This document shows positions 45,217 through 54,799 of a DNA stretch of 64,000 bases, piece after piece. Source of the DNA: Fimenecus sp052169395 (lineage in GTDB: Bacteria > Bacillota > Clostridia > Oscillospirales > Acutalibacteraceae); NCBI GenBank assembly GCA_052169395.1, contig JBQNCN010000001.1:602819-666818 (forward strand), written 5' to 3'. Positions within the stretch are counted from its first letter, which is position 1. Every line of letters begins with the position of its first letter. Position numbers and translations under genes: made by a program. The notes under the pieces were generated by a model. It searched no databases, was not told the origin of the DNA, and was given only the letters and a program-made list of their open reading frames with translations.

Positions 45217-47634
45217 TTATTTATTTTTTTTCTTTGCCGCTTTTTCAGCTTTAAGCTTTTCCTTAAATGCTTTATTTTCCTCTTCAAGACGTTTAACCTC
45301 TGCTGCCACTCTTTCTCTTTCAATGCGAGCATTTTCCTTAGAGGTTTCATACATAAGAGCTATTTCATCATAATGATCATAACTGTCTTCTTGCTGAATA
45401 AGCTTTTCACAATCCTTATATGCCTTTGCGACACGATTAAATTTAGCGTGTCTGTCCATTTCGGATTTGGTCTCATTTTGTGCGTTTCTGAACTCTGTAA
45501 TTGTAAGTTTTATTTTTTTTCTGATTTCCGCAACAGGCTGTTTTTTCTTTTTGAGGACTTTCAGTTCATCATATAATTCATTTATTTTCTTCTCACACTC
45601 ATCTTCATTCTCAATAAGTTTTTCCAAAATCTTATAATCCGGTTCTTCCAACGTTTTTCCATCACCGTAATATTTGGTATAAGCTTTAAGAGAAGAAAGC
45701 TTTTTATTTGCAAGATCTATCATGAATTCACGATATTCTTTTTCATCAAGATTGCTCTTCGGAAGAGCCTTTGCGGCTGCCAAATCTTTTTTTATATCCG
45801 TTTGATTAAGATTTTTTACTCCGTCAAGCCCAAGTTCATAAACCTCTTTTGCCGATGCAAGCTCTTTTTTCATATGTTCAAGTGAGAATTTATCAAGTTC
45901 ACGACAAACAAATTTTGAAATGTCGATTTCTTCATTAAATACAAGAGCCTCTTTATACGCTTTTTTGCTTTCTTTTTTCAGTTTAAATTTATTCTTTGAG
46001 GCGTCGGTTATTTTATAATCATTCTTATTCGTACTTCTATACTCCTCAACAGCCATTTCCTTTGCATAATTCACAATATCAATAGCTTCTACCAGTGCTT
46101 CATCTTTAAGTGCACCGTTTTTAAAATCTTCAAACAAGGCTCTAACTTTAAGTACACGGACAACGGATTTTTGCTTTTTTTCTGTAAAATCATAAAATAG
46201 ATATGGAATAAGATTCATAATCGCACCAACGCCCGCCATTACAATAAGTACCTTTAAAAGACTGTAAAGAAGATCTGGACCGCTGTTATTTATATCCAAA
46301 ATGTCATAGGGTTTTTCATAACCGTTACCTTCAAAGATTCCGTAACGTTTTTGAATTGCGGGAACAATAGCAGATGTAAAAAGTGTAACAACATTACCTA
46401 TTGTAAGTACAGCCGCAAACATGCCGTCAATTCTTTCCCCTGTTTTATATTGCTGATAATCTCTTATATCTGCCTGAATGGCAGGAGCCGTAATCTGTTC
46501 AAAAGCACCTACTAACCAGTTAAGATAAACACAAATGAAAAGCCACCAAATGTTTCTAACATAAAACATCATAGCAAATATAAAAAATATATTAAACATA
46601 TTTACACCTACAAGGACTTTTTTCTTGCCCCATTTGCGAATGCAGAACGGTGCAAGAAGCATTCCCCAAAGAGATGCATTTCCAGTAAGTGTTAACATAA
46701 GTGCATAAGTTGCTCCGTTTGTAGTGTGACCGTAATTATAAGACCAATTGATAACATTTCCATATGACGCTTCCAGAAATCCCATCCAGCCTGCAAGTGA
46801 AATTATCCAGAAATATTTATTTCTTGCAACAGCTTTTAAAGAATCTATAAAACTTATCTGAACGGTATGAGTTTTTGCCTGAATGATTTTTTCCTTAGTA
46901 TTTGCAAAAACCACAACAGTCAAGATTACACCGATAATTGCAAATACGGGATATGTCACCCTATAAACTTTAATGTCATACATATTGTTATTTGTGAGCG
47001 CCTGCGCAACCAAGGGATAAACAACATTCATAATTGACGGTGCAATAGAGTATGCTACCGATTTTATAGCAAGAACATCCGTTCTTTCCTGCGTATTGGG
47101 TGAAAGCACGTGAACAAGGTTTGTGTATGCGTCGTTAAAGAAATTGTAGAAAAACTGAAGCAGAAGATTAAAAAACAGTACCACAGCACAAGTTATTATA
47201 TATCCCTGTGTTCTTCCCATAAACGGCTTTGTAAGAATGCTTTCAATGGTATCATACGGAAACCACACATAAACAAGTGAAATAATTGCCGTCGGTATTC
47301 CCATTGATAAAAGATACGGTCTATATTTACCCGCTCGAAGTCTTGTATTATCAATCATATTCGCCCTTATTCCGGTAAGAGGAATATTTGCAAGCGTGGC
47401 AATAACATAAAGGATGTACATATCAGTCGGCGCAACTCCAATAGCACCACCAACTATCATATTCTGCGCAGAAACAATAAGATTCAGCCCCATATATATA
47501 ATAAAATTCGCACCTATTCCTCCGACTGAATATGCCGCAATTTCTCTAAAGCTCATATATCTGCCCTGCGGCGCTCTGTTCCAATAAGCTTTAACATTGC
47601 TAAAAGTATTTTTCGCCTTGTTTATAGCTGTCAT
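45217..47634 (-). CDS. GPH-family MFS transporter with a ~320-residue charged C-terminal tail
   Basis: 805 residues. Residues ~25-480 hold about 11-12 membrane helices with the MFS_2 (glycoside-pentoside-hexuronide) look: conserved cytoplasmic loop features, and a helix pair around the AFEQITAPAIQADIRDYQQYKTGERIDGMF segment. Ordinary family members end near residue 480. Here a further ~320 residues follow, made of Lys/Glu-rich helices that form a predicted coiled coil up to a poly-Lys end (KAEKAAKKKNK). The substrate is unknown; a sugar or sugar conjugate with Na+ or H+ is likely. The start follows AGGAGAACGG. The gene is alone with promoter and terminator. Confidence 0.9.
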   Translation of the reverse strand: MTAINKAKNTFSNVKAYWNRAPQGRYMSFREIAAYSVGGIGANFIIYMGLNLIVSAQNMIVGGAIGVAPTDMYILYVIATLANIPLTGIRANMIDNTRLRAGKYRPYLLSMGIPTAIISLVYVWFPYDTIESILTKPFMGRTQGYIITCAVVLFFNLLLQFFYNFFNDAYTNLVHVLSPNTQERTDVLAIKSVAYSIAPSIMNVVYPLVAQALTNNNMYDIKVYRVTYPVFAIIGVILTVVVFANTKEKIIQAKTHTVQISFIDSLKAVARNKYFWIISLAGWMGFLEASYGNVINWSYNYGHTTNGATYALMLTLTGNASLWGMLLAPFCIRKWGKKKVLVGVNMFNIFFIFAMMFYVRNIWWLFICVYLNWLVGAFEQITAPAIQADIRDYQQYKTGERIDGMFAAVLTIGNVVTLFTSAIVPAIQKRYGIFEGNGYEKPYDILDINNSGPDLLYSLLKVLIVMAGVGAIMNLIPYLFYDFTEKKQKSVVRVLKVRALFEDFKNGALKDEALVEAIDIVNYAKEMAVEEYRSTNKNDYKITDASKNKFKLKKESKKAYKEALVFNEEIDISKFVCRELDKFSLEHMKKELASAKEVYELGLDGVKNLNQTDIKKDLAAAKALPKSNLDEKEYREFMIDLANKKLSSLKAYTKYYGDGKTLEEPDYKILEKLIENEDECEKKINELYDELKVLKKKKQPVAEIRKKIKLTITEFRNAQNETKSEMDRHAKFNRVAKAYKDCEKLIQQEDSYDHYDEIALMYETSKENARIERERVAAEVKRLEEENKAFKEKLKAEKAAKKKNK

Positions 47635-47669
47635 TCCGTTCTCCTAAAAATTAAAAATAAATTCTATAT

Positions 47670-47698
47670 ATTTTACCATCCAATATTTAATAATTCAA
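47670..47698 (-). promoter_or_regulatory. Likely promoter of the MFS gene
   Basis: On the minus strand TTGAAT (47693-47698), a 17-base spacer and TAAAAT (47670-47675), about 36 bases before the start. Confidence 0.5.
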
Positions 47699-47754
47699 CA
47701 AAATTACCTTATTAACAATTGTTATTTTATATATTTGTAATATTTACTAAAAAA

Positions 47755-47778
47755 CACTGACCGATTTTGTGGTCAGTG
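47755..47778 (-). terminator. Terminator of the ABC exporter operon
   Basis: Stem CACTGACC / GGTCAGTG with an 8-base loop, followed in minus sense by TTTTTTAG, ~65 bases behind the exporter stop. Confidence 0.82.
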
Positions 47779-47842
47779 CCCTATTAAAAATTAAATTTAG
47801 TATTCTTAAATTTATTAACATAATTGAAAGTCAATCATATTT

Positions 47843-49705
47843 TTATTTCAGCTCAAATTTACCTGTATAAAGCGCATAGTATCTGCCTTGTTTTTCAAGT
47901 AAATCATCATGTGTGCCGCTCTCTATGATTTCTCCGTTTTCCATAACAATGATTTTATCAGCATTGCGCACCGTTGAAAGCCTATGAGCTATAACAAAAG
48001 TAGTTCTACCTTGCATAAGTCGATCCATTCCATTTTCTATCTGAGATTCCGTCCTTGTGTCTATCGAAGAAGTTGCCTCATCAAGAACAAGAACAGGAGG
48101 ATCGGCAACCGCAGCCCTTGCTATTGAAAGAAGTTGTCTTTGACCTTGAGATAAATTCACAGCATCATTATGAAGTTCCGTTTCATATTTATCATCAAGT
48201 TTTTCAATAAAGTCCTCTGCGTTTGAAAGTCTTGCAGCACTCTGCACAGCTTTTTCATCTGCGCAGAGATTTCCATATTTTATATTTTCAGCTATAGTTC
48301 CAGTAAACATATGAGTATCCTGAAGTACCATGGAAAGAGAACGACGCAGGTCATCCTTTTTTATATTTTTTATATTTATACCATCATATAAAATTCTTCC
48401 ACTGTCTATTTCATAAAACCTGTTAAGAAGATTGGTTATTGTTGTTTTACCCGCTCCAGTAGAACCGACAAAAGCAATTTTTTGTCCGGGTGCCGCATGA
48501 AGATTTATATTTTTAAGCACAGTCTTTTTACCATCATATGAAAAACTCACATTTTCAAAAACAACATCTCCACAAAGCCTCTTATATTCTACTCTACCTC
48601 CATCTGAAAGTTTCCACGCCCACATTCCCGTATGATCATTTGTTTCTGATATTCTACCTTGCCTTATTTCAGCATTTACAAGAGTTACAGTTCCTGCATC
48701 AAATTCCTTCGGTTCATCTATTATTTCAAAAACTCTTTCAGCTCCCGCAAGACAGGCAAGAGTTGCATGCATTATATTTGTAAGGTTTGCAACAGGAACA
48801 AAAAACACCTTTGTAAACTGAAGATAAGAACTTATGGTACCTATTGTAATAAAACCGCTAATACACATAAGTCCACCAACAACAGCTGTTAAAGCATAGT
48901 CAATATTTCCTATATTATACATTATAGGATACATCGCCATTGAATAAGTATTGGCTTTTGTGGCAGATTCCTTCAGTCCGTCATTTATAACGGCAAATTC
49001 ATCTTTAACCGCCTGTTCACGATTAAAAAGCTTTACAAGCTTCTGTCCCTCAATCATCTCTTCAATATAAGCATTTGCTTTTCCCAAATCCTTTTGTTGA
49101 GTCTTAAACCAAACAGCGGAGCGTTCTCCCAATGTAAACATGACAGCAACCATAGCAGCAGCCGATACCAAAAGAATAAGCGTAAGCCAACCGCTCATAT
49201 AAATCAAAATCAAAAGCATAATTACAATTCCACCGATACAAAGAACTGTAAGTACAAGTCCATGTGCCAAAAAAGCTCTAACGGAATCCACATCATTTGT
49301 AAACCGTGACATAAGTTCTCCATGCCTGTGTCTGTCGAAAAAGCTTATCGGCAAATCCTCCATAGAATCAAACATATCCGCTCGTATACGGTTTATTACA
49401 CGCTCAGATATTTTTATTATCATCTTTTCAAGCATATATGTTGAAAACGCCGCAATCACAAAAATTATAATCGTATATGAAAATGTTCTTACAATGGGCA
49501 ACATACTTTTTTCCATCTGCCCCGAAATCATCGGCAAAAGAAAATCGTCCGTTATTATCTTTATAAGATAAATTACAGACAAAATTCCTAAAATAACAAT
49601 TAAAACAGACACGAAAATAAGCCCAAGTGAAAATAAATCCGCATGGAGATATCGCACAAGATGTCTTACAGTACTTCTTATATTTTTAGGCTTTTCATAT
49701 CTCAA
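47843..49705 (-). CDS. Heterodimeric ABC exporter, catalytic-site subunit
   Basis: 620 residues: six membrane helices in the first ~330 residues and a C-terminal ATPase with GSTGAGKTT, signature LSQGQRQL, Walker B VLVLDEATSSID (catalytic Glu present) and H-loop IAHRLS. A ~45-residue insert (QGRISETNDHTGMWAWKLSDG) lies between membrane and ATPase parts. It pairs with the gene 1 base upstream, whose Walker B has Asp instead of Glu, as in heterodimeric drug or lipid exporters such as BmrCD or TM287/288. The substrate is unknown. Confidence 0.92.
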   Translation of the reverse strand: MRYEKPKNIRSTVRHLVRYLHADLFSLGLIFVSVLIVILGILSVIYLIKIITDDFLLPMISGQMEKSMLPIVRTFSYTIIIFVIAAFSTYMLEKMIIKISERVINRIRADMFDSMEDLPISFFDRHRHGELMSRFTNDVDSVRAFLAHGLVLTVLCIGGIVIMLLILIYMSGWLTLILLVSAAAMVAVMFTLGERSAVWFKTQQKDLGKANAYIEEMIEGQKLVKLFNREQAVKDEFAVINDGLKESATKANTYSMAMYPIMYNIGNIDYALTAVVGGLMCISGFITIGTISSYLQFTKVFFVPVANLTNIMHATLACLAGAERVFEIIDEPKEFDAGTVTLVNAEIRQGRISETNDHTGMWAWKLSDGGRVEYKRLCGDVVFENVSFSYDGKKTVLKNINLHAAPGQKIAFVGSTGAGKTTITNLLNRFYEIDSGRILYDGINIKNIKKDDLRRSLSMVLQDTHMFTGTIAENIKYGNLCADEKAVQSAARLSNAEDFIEKLDDKYETELHNDAVNLSQGQRQLLSIARAAVADPPVLVLDEATSSIDTRTESQIENGMDRLMQGRTTFVIAHRLSTVRNADKIIVMENGEIIESGTHDDLLEKQGRYYALYTGKFELK

Positions 49706-49706
49706 G

Positions 49707-51443
49707 TTAATCCTCTGAAAGCATAAGCTTATTTTTCATCTGCTCGTTATATATTTCAGAATAAATCACATTACTTTTAAGCAACTCTTCCGAAGAACCT
49801 ATGCCGTTTATTCTGCCTCCATCCATAACAATTATTCTGTCCGCTTCTTTTATTGAACTTATTCGCTGCGAAATAATTATTTTTGTTGTTTCAGGAAGAT
49901 AATTTCTTAATCTGTTTTTTATAAGCTTATCGGTATGAGTATCAACTGCCGAAGTTGCATCATCCAAAATCAAAATCTTCGGTTTTTTAAGAATTGCTCG
50001 TGCAATACAAATACGCTGCTTCTGTCCGCCAGATAAATTAGTGCCATCCTGTCCAAGTTCAGTTTCAAGACCGTTTGGAAGTTCCTTTATAAATTCAGTA
50101 GCACATGCTATATCCATTGCCTCTTTTATATCCTCTTCAGTTGCAATTTCATTTCCCCATAAAAGATTTTCTCTTACACTCTTAGAAAAAAGCGTGCTTT
50201 TCTGAAGAACTACGGATATTTTATCCCTCAAGGTTTTCAATTTATATTTTGAAAGTTCAATTCCGTCAATCAAAATTTCGCCTTCACTAACATCATACAG
50301 TCGAGGAATAAGACTAACAAGAGTAGTCTTTCCACAGCCTGTTGCACCTATTATTCCTATAGTTTCACCGGCTTTAATCTCAAAATTTAAATTCTCAAGA
50401 TCATATCCTTTTGAATTTTTATCATATTTAAATGAAACCTTATTAAAACTTACACTTCCTGTTGTAATATCAACAGCATCATCAGCATCGCTATCGTTTA
50501 TATCCGGTTGTTCTTTTATAACTTCTAAAATTCTTACAGTAGAAGCACGACTCATAAAATAAGACACAGCAATTACGGCAACATTTACAAGCGCCACTAA
50601 AATCTGCACAACATATGTGGTTATTGTAGTAAGCTTTCCTATTTCCATTTGTCCATTCAAAATAAGCTTTGAACCGATTAGATTTACAGCTAAAATCGCA
50701 AAATAAAATACACCCATCATAAACGGCATTGCAGAAACAACAATCATATTACTATCAATGGAAGCATTGGTAAGTCCGTCATTTGCAACGGCAAACTTGT
50801 CTTTTTCAAATTTGCCTCTAACAAAAGATTTAACAACTCTTATTCCTATTAAATTTTCCTGAATAGATGAATTCAGCCCGTCAAACATTTTAAAAACCTT
50901 TTTAAACTTGCGCACTGCCATAGGCGCTAACATCACCAAAAATAAAAGTAGTACAGGGATTATCACAAGAAAAGTTCCCGCAACCTGTTTTGAAATTTTA
51001 ATTGTTAAAAAAAACGCCAACGCAAGCTCAACAGGTGCTCTGAAAAGCTGCCTTATAAGCATAAGATAGGCATTCTGAACAGTCGTTATATCAGTTGTCA
51101 TTCTGGTAACAAGAGATGCTGTCGAAAATTTATCAATATTAGAAAAAGAATAGTCTTGAATTCTGTCATACATTTCTTTTCTTAGACTTGCGCCAAGACC
51201 CATTGTGGCAACGGCAGAAAGTCTCGCTGCAACAACTCCGCAAAGAGCTGACCCAAGAGACATAAGAATCATTTTAAATCCCATTAAAAAAATATAAGAT
51301 TTATCACCGCCGACAATGCCTTTATCTATTACATCCGCCATATAAAACGGAATAAGAAGCCCAAGCACAACCTCGCCAACTAAAAGCACAGGACTGAGCA
51401 GGGACTGCCAGATATATTTTTTCGCATATTTAAGAAGCCTCAG
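49707..51443 (-). CDS. Heterodimeric ABC exporter, degenerate-site subunit
   Basis: About 578 residues if started at the CTG 51441-51443, or 560 from the GTG at 51389. The in-frame upstream codons read LRLLKYAKKYIWQSLLSP, which is the normal N terminus of such exporters. No ATG, GTG or TTG lies between the preceding TAA and that point, and an AAGGCGGTG site stands 11 bases before the CTG. So a rare CUG (or ACG) start is likely. Six helices precede an ATPase with GATGCGKTT, LSGGQKQR and Walker B ILILDDATSAVD, in which Asp replaces the catalytic Glu. Partner of the following gene. Confidence 0.88.
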   Translation of the reverse strand: MRLLKYAKKYIWQSLLSPVLLVGEVVLGLLIPFYMADVIDKGIVGGDKSYIFLMGFKMILMSLGSALCGVVAARLSAVATMGLGASLRKEMYDRIQDYSFSNIDKFSTASLVTRMTTDITTVQNAYLMLIRQLFRAPVELALAFFLTIKISKQVAGTFLVIIPVLLLFLVMLAPMAVRKFKKVFKMFDGLNSSIQENLIGIRVVKSFVRGKFEKDKFAVANDGLTNASIDSNMIVVSAMPFMMGVFYFAILAVNLIGSKLILNGQMEIGKLTTITTYVVQILVALVNVAVIAVSYFMSRASTVRILEVIKEQPDINDSDADDAVDITTGSVSFNKVSFKYDKNSKGYDLENLNFEIKAGETIGIIGATGCGKTTLVSLIPRLYDVSEGEILIDGIELSKYKLKTLRDKISVVLQKSTLFSKSVRENLLWGNEIATEEDIKEAMDIACATEFIKELPNGLETELGQDGTNLSGGQKQRICIARAILKKPKILILDDATSAVDTHTDKLIKNRLRNYLPETTKIIISQRISSIKEADRIIVMDGGRINGIGSSEELLKSNVIYSEIYNEQMKNKLMLSED

Positions 51444-51561
51444 CGTATTGACACACCGCCTTTTTCTTTGTTAATATTTTACGATTTTTTAAACATTTAG
51501 TCAAATATAACTATAAAAATGCCAATGCATAAAATAAATTGCTTGTAATTTAATTTTGCAA

Positions 51562-51590
51562 TCGACAAAATGTTACTGATAGAGTATAAT
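51562..51590 (+). promoter_or_regulatory. Promoter of the DUF2156-GNAT pair
   Basis: TCGACA (51562-51567, one mismatch to consensus), 17 bases, TATAAT (51585-51590), about 29 bases before the TTG start. Confidence 0.65.
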
Positions 51591-51618
51591 ATATTAAACA
51601 CTATATTTGGAGTATAAT

Positions 51619-52521
51619 TTGAGTAATCAACTAACATTTAAAAAAATAACTGTTGACGATAAAAATATAATCACACCGTATCTGAAAATCGACGGTAAAA
51701 TATCCTGTGAAAGTTGCTTTGGAACACTTTTTATGTGGGGACCAATTTTTGATATTGCATACTGTGAATATGACGAACTTCTTTTAATCAAAGGAAAATA
51801 TGAAAACTTACCTTTTTTTTATTTTCCTTATGGTATTAAAGACAAAAAAAGAGCAATAAATGCACTTATAAAATATTGCAACGAAAATAAAATAACACTT
51901 AAATTTTTAGGACTTTCAGAAACTGATAAAAATTTACTTAACAAAAACTTTTCAGATAAATTTGAAATTACAGAAACAAGAAACAGTTTTGATTATATAT
52001 ACAAAAGAGAAAAACTCGCAGAACTTTCAGGGAGAAAGTTACATAGCAAGCGAAATCACATCGCTTTTTTTGAAAAAAATAACAATTTTCGGTTTAAAGA
52101 ACTTACAGTAGATAAAATCCCGTCAATAACAGCTTTTACGGAAAAATGGGAAATAGAAAACAATAGCAAAGATCAATGCGGTCTTTCAAAAGAGTTTGAG
52201 GCAATTATGCGTGCACTTAAAAACTTTGAAGAATTATCCCTATGCGGACTTGTTCTTTATGTTGACGATAAAATCGCAGGCTACAGCTTTGGAGAATTTT
52301 TAAATTTAAATGTTTTTGTAACTCATGTTGAAAAAGCAAGGACCGATTTACGTGGAGCTTATCAAATTATAAATAGACAACTTGCCAACTGTATGCCAAA
52401 AGAAGTTGAGTATATAAACCGTGAAGACGATACGGGAACAGAAGGTTTAAGAAAATCAAAGCTTTCTTATCTCCCTGATATACTTTATCCTAAATTCAGA
52501 GCCGTTTATAAGGATAAATAA
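51619..52521 (+). CDS. DUF2156 (phosphatidylglycerol lysyltransferase-like GNAT) protein
   Basis: About 300 residues in a double GNAT fold. Start chosen at the TTG 51619-51621, 6 bases after GGAG; a TTG four codons earlier has no site. Segments typical of the family are CFGTLFMW near the N terminus, GRKLHSKRNHI in the middle, and the C-terminal YINREDDTGTEGLRKSKLSYLP. Soluble stand-alone copies like this are of unknown function; the C-terminal domain of MprF transfers lysine from Lys-tRNA to lipids. It lies one base upstream of a second GNAT gene. Confidence 0.85.
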   Translation: MSNQLTFKKITVDDKNIITPYLKIDGKISCESCFGTLFMWGPIFDIAYCEYDELLLIKGKYENLPFFYFPYGIKDKKRAINALIKYCNENKITLKFLGLSETDKNLLNKNFSDKFEITETRNSFDYIYKREKLAELSGRKLHSKRNHIAFFEKNNNFRFKELTVDKIPSITAFTEKWEIENNSKDQCGLSKEFEAIMRALKNFEELSLCGLVLYVDDKIAGYSFGEFLNLNVFVTHVEKARTDLRGAYQIINRQLANCMPKEVEYINREDDTGTEGLRKSKLSYLPDILYPKFRAVYKDK

Positions 52522-52522
52522 A

Positions 52523-53341
52523 ATGTTTGAAATTAAACCTTGCACAAATAAAACCGCACTATATGAAATATGGCAAGAGCGCTTTTACGATAAGACCGAA
52601 ACAATTGATAAATTCTTCAATTTATCTCACCAAAATGCTTTTACGCTTGCCGTTTTTGAAAATGATATGCCTGTATCAGTATTATATGCAATTCCAGAAA
52701 AAATAACTATACATAAAATCAGGTTTAACGCACTTTATATTTATGCCGCCGCAACTAAAAAAAGTGCAGAACACAAGGGTTATATGACAAAGCTTTTAAA
52801 ACACGCCGAAAAAATCGGAAAAGAAAAAGGTTTTCACTACTTATTTTTAGTACCTGCAAACAAAACTCTTGAAAAATATTATAAAAAAAGAGGATTTTAT
52901 TCTGCATTTAAAGAATTAAACATTGAATACAAATCAAAAGAAATAAAACCTTTAAAATATTCACTAAATAAAGAAATTATAACACGTAACAGCTTTTCAA
53001 CATCATTAAATGCAGTTTTATGGAGCAATGAAGAAATAGAGCTTTCAAAAGAATATTCCAACTTTCATTTTTCAAACAAAAATATATGGACAACCGGAAT
53101 ATTAAATTCAAACAAACTTATCCTTACCGACCTTATGATAAACGAATATTCCTTAAAAGAAGGATTCTCACTGATTCAAAATATAAGCGGCGCCAAAGAA
53201 ATAATTGCAGATATTCCCTATGAATTAAAAAATCAGACTGCAGATTTTTCAATCAAAGAAATATACAAGGGGATGGCTCTTGCTCTTACAAACTCTATTC
53301 CATCACTAAAAAATGTTTATTTAGGCTTTACTCTTGCATAA
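52523..53341 (+). CDS. GNAT family N-acetyltransferase
   Basis: 272 residues. The N-terminal ~130 residues form a GNAT domain with the acetyl-CoA loop of the AEHKGYMTKLLKHAEKIGKEKG type and the FLVPANKTLEKYYKKRGF end. The remaining ~140 residues are a second, unrecognised domain in the position where Eis-like enzymes carry a second GNAT and a sterol-carrier-like part. It follows the DUF2156 gene after 1 base. The two may act together on a cell-envelope or peptide substrate, but nothing in the sequence shows which. Confidence 0.82.
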   Translation: MFEIKPCTNKTALYEIWQERFYDKTETIDKFFNLSHQNAFTLAVFENDMPVSVLYAIPEKITIHKIRFNALYIYAAATKKSAEHKGYMTKLLKHAEKIGKEKGFHYLFLVPANKTLEKYYKKRGFYSAFKELNIEYKSKEIKPLKYSLNKEIITRNSFSTSLNAVLWSNEEIELSKEYSNFHFSNKNIWTTGILNSNKLILTDLMINEYSLKEGFSLIQNISGAKEIIADIPYELKNQTADFSIKEIYKGMALALTNSIPSLKNVYLGFTLA

Positions 53342-53372
53342 AACAACCCCGTAGAAAACTTCAGGGTTGTTT
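53341..53372. terminator. Bidirectional terminator (GNAT / GH18 genes)
   Basis: Stem AAACAACCC / GGGTTGTTT with a 14-base loop, followed by TTAATT on the + strand, directly between the convergent stops. Confidence 0.75.
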
Positions 53373-54791
53373 TTAATTCGCTCTTGAATTAACAGCTTTT
53401 GAAATCGCCTCAAAAAGAGAAAATCCCGTTTCAAACGGCACATCACAAGAATAATGCCAAACCATAACTCCGCCTGCTCCAACATCATAAGCATAAGCGG
53501 TTTTATCAAATATCATCTGATATGAATTATAATATCGTTCCACACTATACGGTTTATTTTCAACAATAATTTCCGATTTATCGGAATTTTTAAAACGTCC
53601 CAAGCTTTTATATGCTGAGGCATAATCGAGCCATATCGGGTCTTTATTTACAGGTCTTGAATAAAAAGGTAATCCCAAATCGGTTTTTGAGAGATCATAT
53701 TTTCTTTTACTCATAAAATCCAATGCCAACACACCGCCGTTTGTGGAAAATGCAGAGTGATTACCGTATTTATCAAACATATCGTACGCCATAGTTTCAT
53801 AATAATCCACAGAATTTTTCGCTTTTTTATTAAGTGCCTTTCCCCAAGGACCCAATGCAACACCAATTTTAAACTTACTTTCAAGTGTGTTTCTTAAAGA
53901 AACAAGAAAATCCGAATACGCTCGCCAAGCCTTTTTGGAATACGGATATTCATAATCAAAATAAATTCCGTCAACCCCAAGCTTTAAAATCAAATCTTTT
54001 AAATCTTTACAAAGTTCGGCTTTATGTTCTTTAAAAACAAGTGTATGTTTCAATTCTTTCTTTTTATAATCATCATCTGACGGACCGAGAACATTAACAT
54101 AAATTTTTATTTCAGGCTTTATTCTTCTTATATCTTCAACATTCTTTTTTAATATATTGATACCATTTATCTTTTCGCCGTCAATTTCAAAATCCGCAAG
54201 ATTAAGTTTGCCGTTTTCATCAAAACTTACCACGCCGAAAAGTACTGCATCGGAAATTACAGACACCAAATTCTTATCAAGACTTTCATTTTTATATATT
54301 CTGTCTGAAATAAAATAGGATGTTATTCTGAAATCCTTTTTAATCGGTTTGGTATTAAGAACTTCTATATTTTTAAAATGGAATTTTCCTTTATCCGTAC
54401 CGATTATTTTTATCTGAATTTCATCTGTTTTCAAATCTGAAAAAGCACAATATCTTATTTTCCCTATCCTGTCCTGTTGATAAATTTTCTGAAAACTGCC
54501 ATTTTGCATTGCAAAAATTTCAAAACCGTTTACATTTTCTTTTTTTTCATATAAAACTACCGTATCAACCGTTTCAGTTTCTTTAAATTTAATACTTATA
54601 CAATCATTAGTCTTTCCCTTAAAACTGCGTTGTTTATTAATATTTTTACCGTTTAAGCTGAATTCAGCTTTCAAATTAAGACTATCCGCTTTTATTGAAT
54701 TTTCCGCAGCTTTAAGCGCACAAACATTTGAAGTTGAAATAGAAAATATTAAAATACAAATAATGATGTAGCATACTCCTACCTTTTTCAT
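53373..54791 (-). CDS. Secreted glycoside hydrolase family 18-like protein
   Basis: 472 residues. A signal peptide (1-~25) is followed by a ~140-residue beta-rich part that resembles a carbohydrate-binding discoidin-type domain (VDTVVLYEKKENVNGFEIF and similar strands). A TIM-barrel then runs from ~155 to the end with the GH18 active-site strand DGIYFDYEYP (proton-donor Glu present) and YETMAYDMFD. It would cut N-acetylglucosamine-containing polymers such as cell wall or host glycans, or bind them. It precedes no sugar operon here; it lies behind the CDF gene by 8 bases. Confidence 0.87.
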   Translation of the reverse strand: MKKVGVCYIIICILIFSISTSNVCALKAAENSIKADSLNLKAEFSLNGKNINKQRSFKGKTNDCISIKFKETETVDTVVLYEKKENVNGFEIFAMQNGSFQKIYQQDRIGKIRYCAFSDLKTDEIQIKIIGTDKGKFHFKNIEVLNTKPIKKDFRITSYFISDRIYKNESLDKNLVSVISDAVLFGVVSFDENGKLNLADFEIDGEKINGINILKKNVEDIRRIKPEIKIYVNVLGPSDDDYKKKELKHTLVFKEHKAELCKDLKDLILKLGVDGIYFDYEYPYSKKAWRAYSDFLVSLRNTLESKFKIGVALGPWGKALNKKAKNSVDYYETMAYDMFDKYGNHSAFSTNGGVLALDFMSKRKYDLSKTDLGLPFYSRPVNKDPIWLDYASAYKSLGRFKNSDKSEIIVENKPYSVERYYNSYQMIFDKTAYAYDVGAGGVMVWHYSCDVPFETGFSLFEAISKAVNSRAN

Positions 54792-54799
54792 AAATCCTC

